Part shown: piece after piece, positions 18,673 to 27,257 of the stretch | How positions within the stretch are numbered: the stretch's first letter is position 1 | Layout: each line of letters starts with the position of its first letter | NCBI RefSeq assembly: GCF_000488275.1 | Contig: NZ_KI530762.1 | Coordinates: forward strand, 329,536 to 393,535 | Origin: Acinetobacter brisouii CIP 110357 | Lineage (GTDB): Bacteria > Pseudomonadota > Gammaproteobacteria > Pseudomonadales > Moraxellaceae | Direction: 5' to 3' | DNA: 64,000 nt | The notes under the pieces: model-generated | Databases searched by the model: none | Seen by the model: only the letters and a program-made list of their open reading frames with translations | Told to the model about the DNA's origin: nothing | Translations under genes and position numbers: made by a program

Positions 18673-18858
18673 ATGTTAAAGAAAATTCTTTATTTTATTA
18701 TTGGATATGTTTTGGTGCTTAGCTTAATTGCTTTAATTAATCGTCATTCACAATGTCATAATATTTTTATTGATAATTGTAGTCCTTTAGATAAAGTTCA
18801 ACTTATTTTATTGATTCCTGTTGCTATTCCTGTTGTTGTATATGAAGCATTTCTATAA
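18673..18858 (+). CDS. Small predicted membrane protein, unrecognised
   Basis: The 61-residue frame encodes two hydrophobic segments (about residues 4-22 and 43-59). They flank a short loop with two Cys residues (QCHNIFIDNCSP), which could form a periplasmic disulfide. The sequence is very AT-rich and the ribosome binding site is weak (AAAAGATGA). I know no family for it. It lies between the second tRNA-Arg gene and a decayed phosphatase gene, in a segment that looks less conserved than its surroundings. It may be a real small gene or a chance frame. Confidence 0.35.
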   Translation: MLKKILYFIIGYVLVLSLIALINRHSQCHNIFIDNCSPLDKVQLILLIPVAIPVVVYEAFL

Positions 18859-19006
18859 TAAGTCGATTTAAAAACATACTCCTAATGATGCAATATTTTT
18901 GCGATTTATTTTAAATTCAGATTAAAAATAATTTCTCTTTTTAGTGGGTATATTTAATTGATTTTTTAGATAAAAATGTAAAAAAGAAAACAAGAGAGCT
19001 GAAACT

Positions 19007-19593
19007 ATGAATCTCGCACTTTTTGATTTTGACCATACCATTACTCATACCGACAATTTTTAAAATACTCATTGTCTTCTCGTCAACAATTCGTTGGTGG
19101 CTTTCGGGTTGTACCGTGGTTTTTGGCATTTCGGGTGGGCTATGTGAGCGACCAGCAAATTCGCATGTGATTATGTCGAGTTGCCTATAAAAATTATTCC
19201 GTTGAAAAACTAGTGCTGCAAGGGCAACTATTTTCCAAAACAATTTTACCGACTTTATTGCATGAGTATGCAAAACAGCAAATCACTTGGCATCAGCAAC
19301 AGGGCGATCAGGTGGTTGTGGTGTCATCGTCTCTGGATGTCTATCTCAAAGGCTGGTGTCAGCAACAGGGCATAGATTTGATTTGTAATCAGCTTGAAGT
19401 TCGGGCAGGTCGCTATACAGGAGAGTTGTACCAAGGCGATTGTGGTTATGCTGAAAAAGCACGACGAGTACAGCAGCAATATTCTCTGAGTGATTTTGAG
19501 TTGGTCTATGCTTACGGAGATAGTCCAAATGATCATGCCATGCTGGCACTGGCTGATAAAAAGTTTTATCAGTGGCAAGAAATCAAATCTTAA
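19007..19593 (+). pseudogene. HAD-IB family phosphatase, decayed
   Basis: The start MNLALFDFDHTITHTDNF reads into a TAA at 19061. The homologous sequence resumes in another frame as LKYSLSSRQQFVGG, so bases were lost near 19058. A TGA at 19168 then interrupts this second frame, after which it runs to 19593. The late part keeps HAD motif II (VVVVSSS), a Lys-Ala-Arg segment in the motif III region and motif IV (YGDSPND). Motif I is DFDHT instead of DFDGT. An intact gene would encode a phosphoserine-phosphatase-like HAD-IB hydrolase of about 200 residues. Two lesions plus an altered motif I argue for a true pseudogene rather than one sequencing error. Confidence 0.85.
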
Positions 19594-19687
19594 GTATTCT
19601 TTTTAATCAATTCCTGTGATTTTGTCTAATAACTACTCAGTTGTAATTAATCTGTCAAAAAAGACTAGGTTTTTTGCCAAAAGTGCG

Positions 19688-19693
19688 TATAAT
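19688..19693 (+). promoter_or_regulatory. -10 element for tRNA-Arg copy 3
   Basis: A perfect TATAAT lies 20 bases upstream of the third tRNA-Arg gene, within the string GCGTATAATGCCCATCC. A nearly identical context occurs upstream of the rrn operon in this window. No good -35 box is evident, so the promoter call rests mainly on the -10 element and its position. Confidence 0.6.
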
Positions 19694-19712
19694 GCCCATC
19701 CATCAAGACAAT

Positions 19713-19789
19713 GCGCTCATAGCTCAGCTGGATAGAGCACTTGGCTACGAACTAAGGGGTCGGGAGTTCGAATCTCTCTGAGCGCACCA
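19713..19789 (+). tRNA. tRNA-Arg (ACG), copy 3
   Basis: Identical to copies 1 and 2 over all 77 bases. It is followed by the same AACTTGATAA flank as copy 2 and then a different terminator. It has its own promoter-like TATAAT. Confidence 0.97.
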
Positions 19790-19804
19790 ACTTGATAAGA
19801 ATTG

Positions 19805-19832
19805 AAAAAACCGCATTGATTGCGGTTTTTTT
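19805..19832. terminator. Bidirectional terminator between tRNA-Arg and the nitroreductase gene
   Basis: AAAAAACCGCA pairs with TGCGGTTTTTTT around a five-base loop. With T-runs on both strands it can end the tRNA transcript and the convergent nitroreductase gene. Confidence 0.85.
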
Positions 19833-19852
19833 GTGCCTGTTGCTTTTGTGAC

Positions 19853-20515
19853 TTAAGCAAAGGTTTTAAAACGATCAGCATCATCCATAAATGTTTTTTC
19901 ACCTGCTTCAGCTTCAATTGAACCAAACACCAATTGCGCACGTAATTTCCAGTGTTCAGGTACAGCAAATGTTTGTGCCACTTCCTGATCAATAATTGGG
20001 TTGTAGTGTTGCAATGATGCGCCAATATTTTGTTCAGCCAGGGCTGACCATACTGCAAACTGGGCAATGGCAGTTGAATGCTCTGACCAAACAGGGAAAT
20101 TATCAGCATAAGCGCTAAATTGTTCCTGTAAGCCTTTCACTACATTTTGATCTTCATAAAATAAAACAGTGCCGACGCCTGCAGAAAAGCTTTGAATTTT
20201 TTGTTGAGTGGCTGCAAAAGCCTCATTTGGTACAAGTTTACGCAATGTTTCCAATACGATTGCCCAGAAATTTTCATGTGATTGACCAAATAAAATCACA
20301 GCACGTGAAGACTGGGAGTTAAATGATGATGGGCTGGCTTTAATGGCATTTTGGATCAGCTGTTCAATTTCGGCAGGAGATTGGCTGAGGTTACGACCAA
20401 TCGCATAAATTGAGCGGCGTTTTTCCATGATTTCTAGAAAAGATAAAGCTGCGATTTCGGTTGGAGATTCGACGGGTTTATTGTTTAGACCGAAAAGTTT
20501 AGCAAAGAAAGACAT
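19853..20515 (-). CDS. Nitroreductase family protein
   Basis: The 220-residue protein belongs to the FMN-dependent nitroreductase fold. The early RRSIYAIGR and ASPSSFNSQSSRAV segments supply FMN-phosphate-binding Arg and Ser residues, and the block EQNIGASLQHYNP is typical of the subgroup that includes yeast Hbn1/Frm2. Such proteins reduce nitro compounds or quinones or respond to fatty acids; the substrate here is unknown. It is convergent with the third tRNA-Arg gene and transcribed away from the YcxB-like gene. Confidence 0.85.
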   Translation of the reverse strand: MSFFAKLFGLNNKPVESPTEIAALSFLEIMEKRRSIYAIGRNLSQSPAEIEQLIQNAIKASPSSFNSQSSRAVILFGQSHENFWAIVLETLRKLVPNEAFAATQQKIQSFSAGVGTVLFYEDQNVVKGLQEQFSAYADNFPVWSEHSTAIAQFAVWSALAEQNIGASLQHYNPIIDQEVAQTFAVPEHWKLRAQLVFGSIEAEAGEKTFMDDADRFKTFA

Positions 20516-20713
20516 GTGGGTAATTCCTAAAATATCTGAGGCTTGAGATTTATTGTATAGTTTTACATTTATGGTTAAATAACATATTTACAATTGAATG
20601 TTCTATTTATGAAATGATGTGGATGCAGTTGCAAAATAGCACAGAGATTGATTTTAAAAGCTGAGGGGATTGTGGTCTAATAGTGATACTTTCTTGAGTA
20701 TTTGCAGCATGTT

Positions 20714-21211
20714 ATGACAGATCAGAAACCTGCCTTATCTTTGCGTTATGCCCTAAATTTAGAAGAATCACAAGATGGTTTTGGGCTTGCAACTTTTGGT
20801 AAAAAACAAATTACCCGGTTTCTTACACCACTCATTAGTTTGGGAATTATTGTGTATGGATTTTACATCGGCTTTTCAGGTGTAGGTCGCTATTATGTCG
20901 GTTTGGGTGTTTTCTTTTTAGTTTTACAAATTGCCATGCGTTATTGGTTGTTGCCAACCTTGTTTAAACGCCAATTCATCAAATATCAGGCTGCCAGAAG
21001 TGAGCAGGGTATTGATCTATATCAGCATTATTTTGAATTGTATTCAGGTGGACGTAAGCAGCAGTATCCATATAGTGAAGTTCAAAATTTTGCTCAAGGT
21101 AAACTGACCTATATGCTGGAACTTAAAACCCGTAATGTGGTTATTGTGCCAAAACGTATTTTTACCCAGCCTGATGAACAGCGCCTTTTTGAGCATAGCT
21201 TTAAAAAATAA
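20714..21211 (+). CDS. YcxB-like membrane protein
   Basis: The 165-residue protein has two membrane segments (about residues 36-75) and a C-terminal soluble domain with the pattern YHYFELYSGGRKQQYPYSEV...VPKRIF, which resembles the YcxB-like C-terminal domain. Its function is unknown. I use the ATG at 20714; a TTG four codons upstream is possible but has no better ribosome binding site. The FAH-family gene follows 27 bases later. Confidence 0.65.
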   Translation: MTDQKPALSLRYALNLEESQDGFGLATFGKKQITRFLTPLISLGIIVYGFYIGFSGVGRYYVGLGVFFLVLQIAMRYWLLPTLFKRQFIKYQAARSEQGIDLYQHYFELYSGGRKQQYPYSEVQNFAQGKLTYMLELKTRNVVIVPKRIFTQPDEQRLFEHSFKK

Positions 21212-21238
21212 ACGAACCAAGAGAGCAAAGGAAATCGT

Positions 21239-21880
21239 ATGAGTTATCGTCCAAATAAAATCGTTTGTGTGGGCCGTAGTTACGCAGATCATGCCAAAGA
21301 ATTGGGTAATGCCATTCCTGATCGCCCAGTGCTATTTATTAAACCTGCCAGTAGCTTGATTGGTTTGGACGATGGAATTTCATGGGATGAGTCGCTGGGT
21401 AGTTGTCATCATGAGTGCGAGCTGACTCTGCGTATAGACCAGACTTTAAAGGCGGAAACTGATCCAGTAAAAGCTGTTGAAGCGATTGGTGCGGTGACTT
21501 TAGGCTTGGATTTAACCTTACGTGATTTACAAACCGAACTGAAAAATAAAGGGCAGCCGTGGGAGCGCGCCAAGTCATTTGATGGTGCTTGTGTGCTTGC
21601 CGATTGGGTCGATGTCAGTGAAATTTCAGATTGGAAAAATGTTCATTACACTCTGGAAGTGAATGATACTGTTCGTCAGTCGGGCGATACGGCATTGTTA
21701 TTGTTCCCGATTGGTGAAATGCTGTGTGACATGAGTCAGGCATTTACCATTGAAGCTGGGGATGTCGTGATGACAGGCACACCTGCGGGCGTTGCAGCAC
21801 TTACAGCAGGCGATCAGCTCACGATGACACTCAAAGGTAAGACTCAGGATTTTGTTTGGAAAACTTTCGTTAAAGCCTAA
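21239..21880 (+). CDS. Fumarylacetoacetate hydrolase family protein
   Basis: The 213-residue protein is a single-domain FAH enzyme, the class that includes acylpyruvases such as E. coli YcgM. Metal ligands are visible as the E-x-E pair in HHECELTL and an Asp in the LGLDLTLRDLQ segment. The C-terminal block MTGTPAGV is the family signature. These enzymes cleave C-C bonds of 3-acylpyruvates or decarboxylate oxaloacetate, and the substrate here cannot be told. It probably shares a transcript with the upstream membrane protein gene and ends at a terminator. Confidence 0.9.
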   Translation: MSYRPNKIVCVGRSYADHAKELGNAIPDRPVLFIKPASSLIGLDDGISWDESLGSCHHECELTLRIDQTLKAETDPVKAVEAIGAVTLGLDLTLRDLQTELKNKGQPWERAKSFDGACVLADWVDVSEISDWKNVHYTLEVNDTVRQSGDTALLLFPIGEMLCDMSQAFTIEAGDVVMTGTPAGVAALTAGDQLTMTLKGKTQDFVWKTFVKA

Positions 21881-21893
21881 CTGATATATATTG

Positions 21894-21924
21894 AAAAAAC
21901 CGAGTGTGATCACTCGGTTTTTTT
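21894..21924. terminator. Terminator between the FAH and yihY genes
   Basis: CCGAGTG pairs with CACTCGG around TGAT, with an A-run before and seven Ts after. One arm overlaps the last codons of the convergent yihY-like gene. Confidence 0.85.
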
Positions 21925-23193
21925 ATGTCGGGTAATTTGTGGTGCAGTATCATTCGCTTCAAACAAACTCGATAGTGGTACGGATAAATGGCTGCTTAAA
22001 TAATCATCTGCATCATTGAGAAGCGGAGCGAGTTGTTTCACCCATTCATCATCATCGTGGATATTGCAGATATCCTGACGCAGTGGAAGGGTAAATGGCA
22101 AGGCATTGTAAAAACTCCAAAAATCGACTTGGGACAGATTGCGAATCAGTGCATATTCATCACTATCAATACGTTTAATCAGATGTTGACGTTGTAGCAG
22201 TTCAACATAAGCAGGCCAGCGTCCAATTTCACCTCGTCCCAAAATTTTTAAAGCTTCTTTATCGTTGACGGTTTCTCCGAGTTTTTGCTTCTTGTAAAAC
22301 ATTTCTAAAATGTCGAGCAACATAATAACAGGATGACGTTTCTGGCGATTGCCGGTGCTAAATGAGGTGAGGGCAAAACTGACTTCAACACCGAGTAAAA
22401 CAATATTCCATGATAAATAAATCCATAACAGGAAAATCGGCACAGCGGCGAACGCGCCGTAAATGAGTTCATAACTGGTAAAATTTGCCATCATGAAACC
22501 GAAGAAACTTTTCAGTAACTGAAATATAGTGCCGCTGAATAATCCTGCCATTGCTGCTGCTGTTATGGGTACAGAACGATTGGGAATGGTCCAGTAAAGA
22601 ACAAAAAAGCCAAGTACAATCAGTATGTAAGAGATAAGCCCTAAAAAAAGCGTGCCATCGATTTCATAACCCACAAAGTTATTGCTGAGAATGTTGAGTG
22701 ATGCAACCGTTGAGGAAATCACAAAAGCACTGCCAAGCAGAATTGGCCCAAGTGAAATAATTGTCCAGTAGCGCATAAAACCAATGATGCCACCACGTTG
22801 TTGTTTGACTCGCCAAATGCGGTTAAAAGCTTCTTCAACACTGGTTAGCATCATCAGTGAGGTCATAAATAAAAACAGAATACCAATGGCGGTCAGATTG
22901 CTGGATTTTTCAGCAAAAGAGTTAAAGGCTTGGTCAAAGGCAATGCTGCTTCGGGGAAGAAAATTACTATAAATTAAATGTTGTACCTGCTGCCGAGCGG
23001 GTTCGAGGGCTTTAATTGATGAAATAATCACGAGAAAAACCGTGAGCATCGGCACAACGGCAAACAAAGTGGTATAGGTGAGCGATGCCGCTTTGTCACG
23101 ACAGCGATCATTTTCAAAACGCATAATCGTAAATAAGATAAATTGAAACCATTTTTTTTCATAAAATGGTAAGCGTGTCATGAGTTTTTGCAT
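21910..23193 (-). CDS. YihY/BrkB family inner-membrane protein
   Basis: The 427-residue protein belongs to the YihY (formerly RNase BN/BrkB) family. About six membrane segments lie between residues 40 and 285, with the conserved DRCRDKAASLTYTTLFAVVPM start and the family's later SYELIYGAFAAVPIFLLWIYLSW block. A cytoplasmic C-terminal domain of about 140 residues follows. Despite old naming, the family is not a ribonuclease; its biochemical role is unsettled. The reading frame starts 108 bases before, and divergent to, wrbA. Confidence 0.88.
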   Translation of the reverse strand: MQKLMTRLPFYEKKWFQFILFTIMRFENDRCRDKAASLTYTTLFAVVPMLTVFLVIISSIKALEPARQQVQHLIYSNFLPRSSIAFDQAFNSFAEKSSNLTAIGILFLFMTSLMMLTSVEEAFNRIWRVKQQRGGIIGFMRYWTIISLGPILLGSAFVISSTVASLNILSNNFVGYEIDGTLFLGLISYILIVLGFFVLYWTIPNRSVPITAAAMAGLFSGTIFQLLKSFFGFMMANFTSYELIYGAFAAVPIFLLWIYLSWNIVLLGVEVSFALTSFSTGNRQKRHPVIMLLDILEMFYKKQKLGETVNDKEALKILGRGEIGRWPAYVELLQRQHLIKRIDSDEYALIRNLSQVDFWSFYNALPFTLPLRQDICNIHDDDEWVKQLAPLLNDADDYLSSHLSVPLSSLFEANDTAPQITRHKKTE

Positions 23194-23301
23194 AACCTAG
23201 ACCTAATTGTTTTAATGTGCATTTATGTAATATTTCTCTAAGGCTACCAAAAAATTGCCAAAATACCGTATAGTTTTCTTTTTTATTATCTTTCAGACCC
23301 A

Positions 23302-23901
23302 ATGCAAGCTTATATTTTAGTACTTTATTACAGCAAATATGGTTCAACCAAAGACATGGCACATTTAATTGCCGATGGGATTGAAGCGGCCGGGATGTCT
23401 GCCAAAATTCGTACTGTTCCGCAGCTCGCAACGTCAGTTGAAGTTGCTGCACCGAGTATTCCTGAAGATGGCGATATTTACTGTAGTTTAGATGATCTTG
23501 CAGGATGTGCTGGTTTGGCGCTGGGTTCACCAACACGTTTTGGTAATATGGCAAGTGAAATGAAATATTTCTGGGATCAAACTACGACTTTATGGCTCAG
23601 TGGCGCATTGCATAACAAGCCAGCTTGTGTATTTACATCATCGGGTTCCATGCATGGCGGGCAGGAAAGTACGTTGTTGAGCATGTTACCGCCATTGTTT
23701 CATCATGGCATGATGATTTTGGGATTAACCAATGCACATCCTGCTTTATCTAATACCAAGTCGGGTGGAACGCCGTATGGTGCAACTCATGTCAGTGGCG
23801 CACGTCATGATCAAGGCTTAACTGCGGAAGAAAAAGCTTTATGTTTTGAGCAGGGTAAGCGTTTAGGTGAAGTCGCAATCAAGTTGCTGGGTGGACAATA
23901 A
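23302..23901 (+). CDS. wrbA: NAD(P)H:quinone oxidoreductase WrbA
   Basis: WrbA is a tetrameric flavodoxin-like enzyme that reduces quinones by two electrons and so limits radical formation. The 199-residue product has the FMN-phosphate loop YYSKYGSTKDMA near residues 9-20. It also has the family blocks GSPTRFGNMASEMKYFWDQT and FTSSGSMHGGQESTLLSM. The length matches the family. It ends shortly before a terminator shared with xpt. Confidence 0.93.
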   Translation: MQAYILVLYYSKYGSTKDMAHLIADGIEAAGMSAKIRTVPQLATSVEVAAPSIPEDGDIYCSLDDLAGCAGLALGSPTRFGNMASEMKYFWDQTTTLWLSGALHNKPACVFTSSGSMHGGQESTLLSMLPPLFHHGMMILGLTNAHPALSNTKSGGTPYGATHVSGARHDQGLTAEEKALCFEQGKRLGEVAIKLLGGQ

Positions 23902-23974
23902 ATCGCTCAGGCCCGAGCAATTAATGATAGATTTAATTTGGGCAAGCATTCCAGCTTAAATCTACCATATGGTC

Positions 23975-24005
23975 AAAAAAAAGAGCGAATAAATCGCTCT
24001 TTTTT
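23975..24005. terminator. Bidirectional terminator between wrbA and xpt
   Basis: AAGAGCGA pairs with TCGCTCTT around ATAAA, with long A- and T-runs on either side. It serves both convergent genes. Confidence 0.88.
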
Positions 24006-24007
24006 AT

Positions 24008-24595
<588 letters not shown>

Positions 24596-24603
24596 CTAAG
24601 GAA

Positions 24604-24645
24604 CGGATGCTTTTTTAAGCAAAGGCGTATTTTAAAAAGCATCCG
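24604..24645 (-). promoter_or_regulatory. Inverted repeat in the xpt upstream region
   Basis: CGGATGCTTTTTTAA at 24604 and TTAAAAAGCATCCG ending at 24645 form a 14-bp inverted repeat with a short spacer. On the minus strand, TTGCAA and TAAAAT with a 16-base spacer overlap it and could be the xpt promoter. No T-run follows, so it looks more like an operator or leader structure than a terminator. Control by a purine regulator is only a guess. Confidence 0.4.
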
Positions 24646-24677
24646 AAAAATTGCAAGTCAAAATTGCAAAAATGCGG

Positions 24678-25388
24678 TTATTTGGTCACCCCTTGATAAC
24701 CTGTGAGCAGAATTCCATACGAGCTACGACCATCATTATGTGCGACTTTGACTGGTAAATAGTCCAGTTTTGGTGCTAACCAGAAAATGGTATTACGCTC
24801 ATCTTTTCCATGATCCAGTTTGACTTTAATGGTGCTAAATGTGCCGTAAGGTGTTACGAGATTTTCCGTGCCCAGTTTAATAAATTTGCGTTGGGCAACG
24901 CCTTTAGCATCGGTAATATAATAGTTGTTTTTCAGCCCCGTTTTTTTTAAGTCTTCCCGAATTTGTACTTCGGCATTGAGCTCATCTAAAGCGCCTGATT
25001 TCCATGCGAAAGAATTGGCTTTACCTTTACGATTGGTCGCAATGGTTTTTCCTGCAGGATTAAAATTAATTCTAAAGGAATCAGATAGCCCTATATAGTT
25101 TGCATTACGGCTAAAGTTATTAGAGACGACGTTGCTATCTACCAATGAAAAGTGGCTCGTTTCAGTGGCTGAAGCCACAATACCTGCTTTTGCTGCAAAG
25201 ACATACGTCCAGTTATTGCCATTTTGTTGAAGGGTCCGTGTTGCAGAACCCATATTGTGACCATTATAGGAAAATTGATAGGTGGCCTTAAATGGACTGA
25301 GTGCCATAGCTTGGCTTGAACAGATCAATGCTGCTCCAGCAAGTACAACAGCACTGGTCGATAAAGAGGTAAGTTGTTGCTTGAGCAT
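24678..25388 (-). CDS. DUF3108 domain-containing exported protein
   Basis: The 236-residue protein has a Sec signal peptide with likely cleavage after SSQAMA (about residue 29). A DUF3108 domain follows, beginning SPFKATYQFSYNGHNMGSA and ending VKVAHNDGRSSYGILLTGYQG. The family is periplasmic and of unknown function, often described near envelope or purine genes in gammaproteobacteria. It is on the same strand as xpt but 94 bases upstream of it, with a likely promoter between. Confidence 0.82.
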   Translation of the reverse strand: MLKQQLTSLSTSAVVLAGAALICSSQAMALSPFKATYQFSYNGHNMGSATRTLQQNGNNWTYVFAAKAGIVASATETSHFSLVDSNVVSNNFSRNANYIGLSDSFRINFNPAGKTIATNRKGKANSFAWKSGALDELNAEVQIREDLKKTGLKNNYYITDAKGVAQRKFIKLGTENLVTPYGTFSTIKVKLDHGKDERNTIFWLAPKLDYLPVKVAHNDGRSSYGILLTGYQGVTK

Positions 25389-25481
25389 AAATATATCCTG
25401 AAACTTTTAATATTTTATGGTGCTATAAGTTAATCTGAAAAACGGGATCAATCGCATATTTTTTGTATGTTTATGATCACA

Positions 25482-26138
25482 TTATGTGGTTGTTTTGCTT
25501 ACAGGTGTTTCTTCTGTATCTTCAGGACTACTGCTCACTTTCCTAAAAAGTGCTTCCAAATTAACATTGCCTAAAACCACCAGTTCGGCTTCACGTAGTA
25601 CGGCATGATTGACATGAACTTTGGCTAAGGTTTCAATAATTGACGGGTTTTTGCCAAGCCAGCGATTTAGATCAAGATAGAGTAAATCATCTTTCACTTC
25701 GACAACATTGAAGCGCTGCAAAATCGTGCCTAACGGATCTTTATCCAAGACCTTCTGATAAAAAAACAGGGCAAATTTAAAGCCTATTTTTTGTAAAATA
25801 TTTTTAAATTTGGCTTCAATCACTTGAGTCTGGCTGATTTGTTCAAATACGAGTAACTGCGTATCTTTGTTCAGTTCCATTTGTAAAAGCTTTAAATCAA
25901 CTGACAGCGTAGTATATAAGCCTTTGACATTGAGTGTGGCATACAGGCGTAGCCAATCATCATGCACGTCTGCATGCAAGTCCTGTAAAATCTTGACGTT
26001 ATCGGTCACAAAACGTTTGAAGGTTGCATTTAAAAACACTTGTGACAATGCAAATTCGCGCTCTTCTTCAATAAATCCCCCAGCCTTACGGTATACCTCG
26101 CGGATACGTTTAGAAAGATTGGAAATTAGCGTCTGCAT
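25482..26138 (-). CDS. Hypothetical protein, unrecognised
   Basis: The 218-residue protein has no signal peptide or clear membrane segment and no motif I can name. It is rich in hydrophobic and charged residues in alternating strands and helices (residues 60-120 look like long strands). A short Ser/Thr/Glu-rich tail from about residue 200 looks disordered. It lies 93 bases upstream of the DUF3108 gene on the same strand and divergent from a tonB-like gene. I assign no function. Confidence 0.6.
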   Translation of the reverse strand: MQTLISNLSKRIREVYRKAGGFIEEEREFALSQVFLNATFKRFVTDNVKILQDLHADVHDDWLRLYATLNVKGLYTTLSVDLKLLQMELNKDTQLLVFEQISQTQVIEAKFKNILQKIGFKFALFFYQKVLDKDPLGTILQRFNVVEVKDDLLYLDLNRWLGKNPSIIETLAKVHVNHAVLREAELVVLGNVNLEALFRKVSSSPEDTEETPVSKTTT

Positions 26139-26345
26139 AGATCAGGTCCAAAAAATAGTTTTTTATACTGGTTGCAATCTTATTGAATTAGATGAAAAAT
26201 TCACATCTATTTTTTATACTCGTTCTTGCAAAATGAATATTTGATGTTCTTGAGCAAAAAATAGTATAAAACTGCATTTTTCTCTAAAAAAATCGCATAT
26301 TTATATGTTACGTGTATTTTTGGCAAGTTTGGTCGTTTTAATGTT

Positions 26346-27227
26346 ATGACAAAGCAACACTCGATTCAGCAAAAAATAACACTGTCTTGGTGGCAAGATT
26401 CAGTATTTATGGTGGCAGCCATTTCCGCGTTGCTACTGCATTTGGTTTTGCTATGCATACGCTTTGCCATGCCACAAGCGGATCAGTCTTTGCATCAGGA
26501 AATTGCCGTGACGATTCGACCAAGCAAAGAGGTTGTTGAAAATGCAGACTTTATTGCACAGGCAGATCAACAAGGTTCAGGCATTTTTCGACAAAAACAC
26601 CGTATGTCAACCAATCTTGCTCCAGCAGATGAGTCGCAATCGGCAGGGGATCAGCAATTACAACAACTCGAAATGGTGAAGCAGCAGCGCGAGTTAAAAT
26701 TTGAAGAAAAAGTACTGATGACGGTCTTGAGCTGGCAAAAGCAAAGTGAAGATCAGCACCGCAAAAAAGCCATGGATGAATTACAAAGCCAGTATCAAGC
26801 TAAGGCCGCGATGGTTGCCAGCTTAGAAGCACAATATTTGCAACGCCAGCAGGATTTTAGCCGCCAGCAAAAAATTAAGACAGTCGATGGTATTCAGGCC
26901 AAGCGTGATGCGTCTGCTGCATACCTAAATAAATTTCGTGAAAAAGTGGAATTGTATGGCAACCGTTATTATCCAGAGCAGGCAAAACAGCAGCACTGGT
27001 CGGGCGAGGTTCGCCTTATGGTGATTCTTAACAGTGAGGGTGGGGTACGTGCAATTCACTTATTGCAAAGCTCTGGGCATGCTGTTTTAGATGAAGCAGC
27101 AAAGAATTCCGTACGCCGTGGTGCGCCTTTCGGGCGTTTTGATGCCAGTATGAAAGATATTTCTGAGCTACGTATTGTTCGGACGTGGCGCTTTGATCCT
27201 GCTGAGGCAGAGTTTGAAGTAAAATAA
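26346..27227 (+). CDS. TonB-like energy transducer protein
   Basis: The 293-residue protein has a short cytoplasmic N terminus, one membrane segment (about residues 19-42), a long Gln/Lys/Glu-rich helical region (about 95-190), and a C-terminal TonB domain. The last contains YPEQAKQQHWSGEVRLMVILNSEGGV and ends with the usual RTWRFDPA block. TonB proteins pass proton-motive energy to outer-membrane receptors. Here the usual Pro-rich spacer is replaced by a coiled-coil-like one, and no exbB/exbD genes are adjacent, so it may be a TonB paralogue or TolA-like protein. Confidence 0.82.
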   Translation: MTKQHSIQQKITLSWWQDSVFMVAAISALLLHLVLLCIRFAMPQADQSLHQEIAVTIRPSKEVVENADFIAQADQQGSGIFRQKHRMSTNLAPADESQSAGDQQLQQLEMVKQQRELKFEEKVLMTVLSWQKQSEDQHRKKAMDELQSQYQAKAAMVASLEAQYLQRQQDFSRQQKIKTVDGIQAKRDASAAYLNKFREKVELYGNRYYPEQAKQQHWSGEVRLMVILNSEGGVRAIHLLQSSGHAVLDEAAKNSVRRGAPFGRFDASMKDISELRIVRTWRFDPAEAEFEVK

Positions 27228-27254
27228 AAAATCGGGAGTAAATCCCGATTTTTT
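27226..27254. terminator. Bidirectional terminator after the tonB-like gene
   Basis: ATCGGGA pairs with TCCCGAT around a five-base loop between A- and T-runs. It ends the tonB-like gene and the convergent monooxygenase-fold gene. Confidence 0.85.
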
Positions 27255-27257
27255 ATT

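Noticed and set aside
18601..19712. Mobile element between tRNA-Arg copies
   Set aside because: No integrase, transposase or terminal inverted repeats are visible. Only the repeated tRNA and its short flank suggest past integration, so I report it as an observation and not as an element.
19717..20109. A 130-codon minus-strand frame across tRNA-Arg and the nitroreductase gene
   Set aside because: It overlaps a tRNA, a terminator and the real nitroreductase gene in another frame.
20702..20713. A TTG start four codons upstream of the YcxB-like gene
   Set aside because: No better ribosome binding site and no conserved residues; the ATG at 20714 is simpler.
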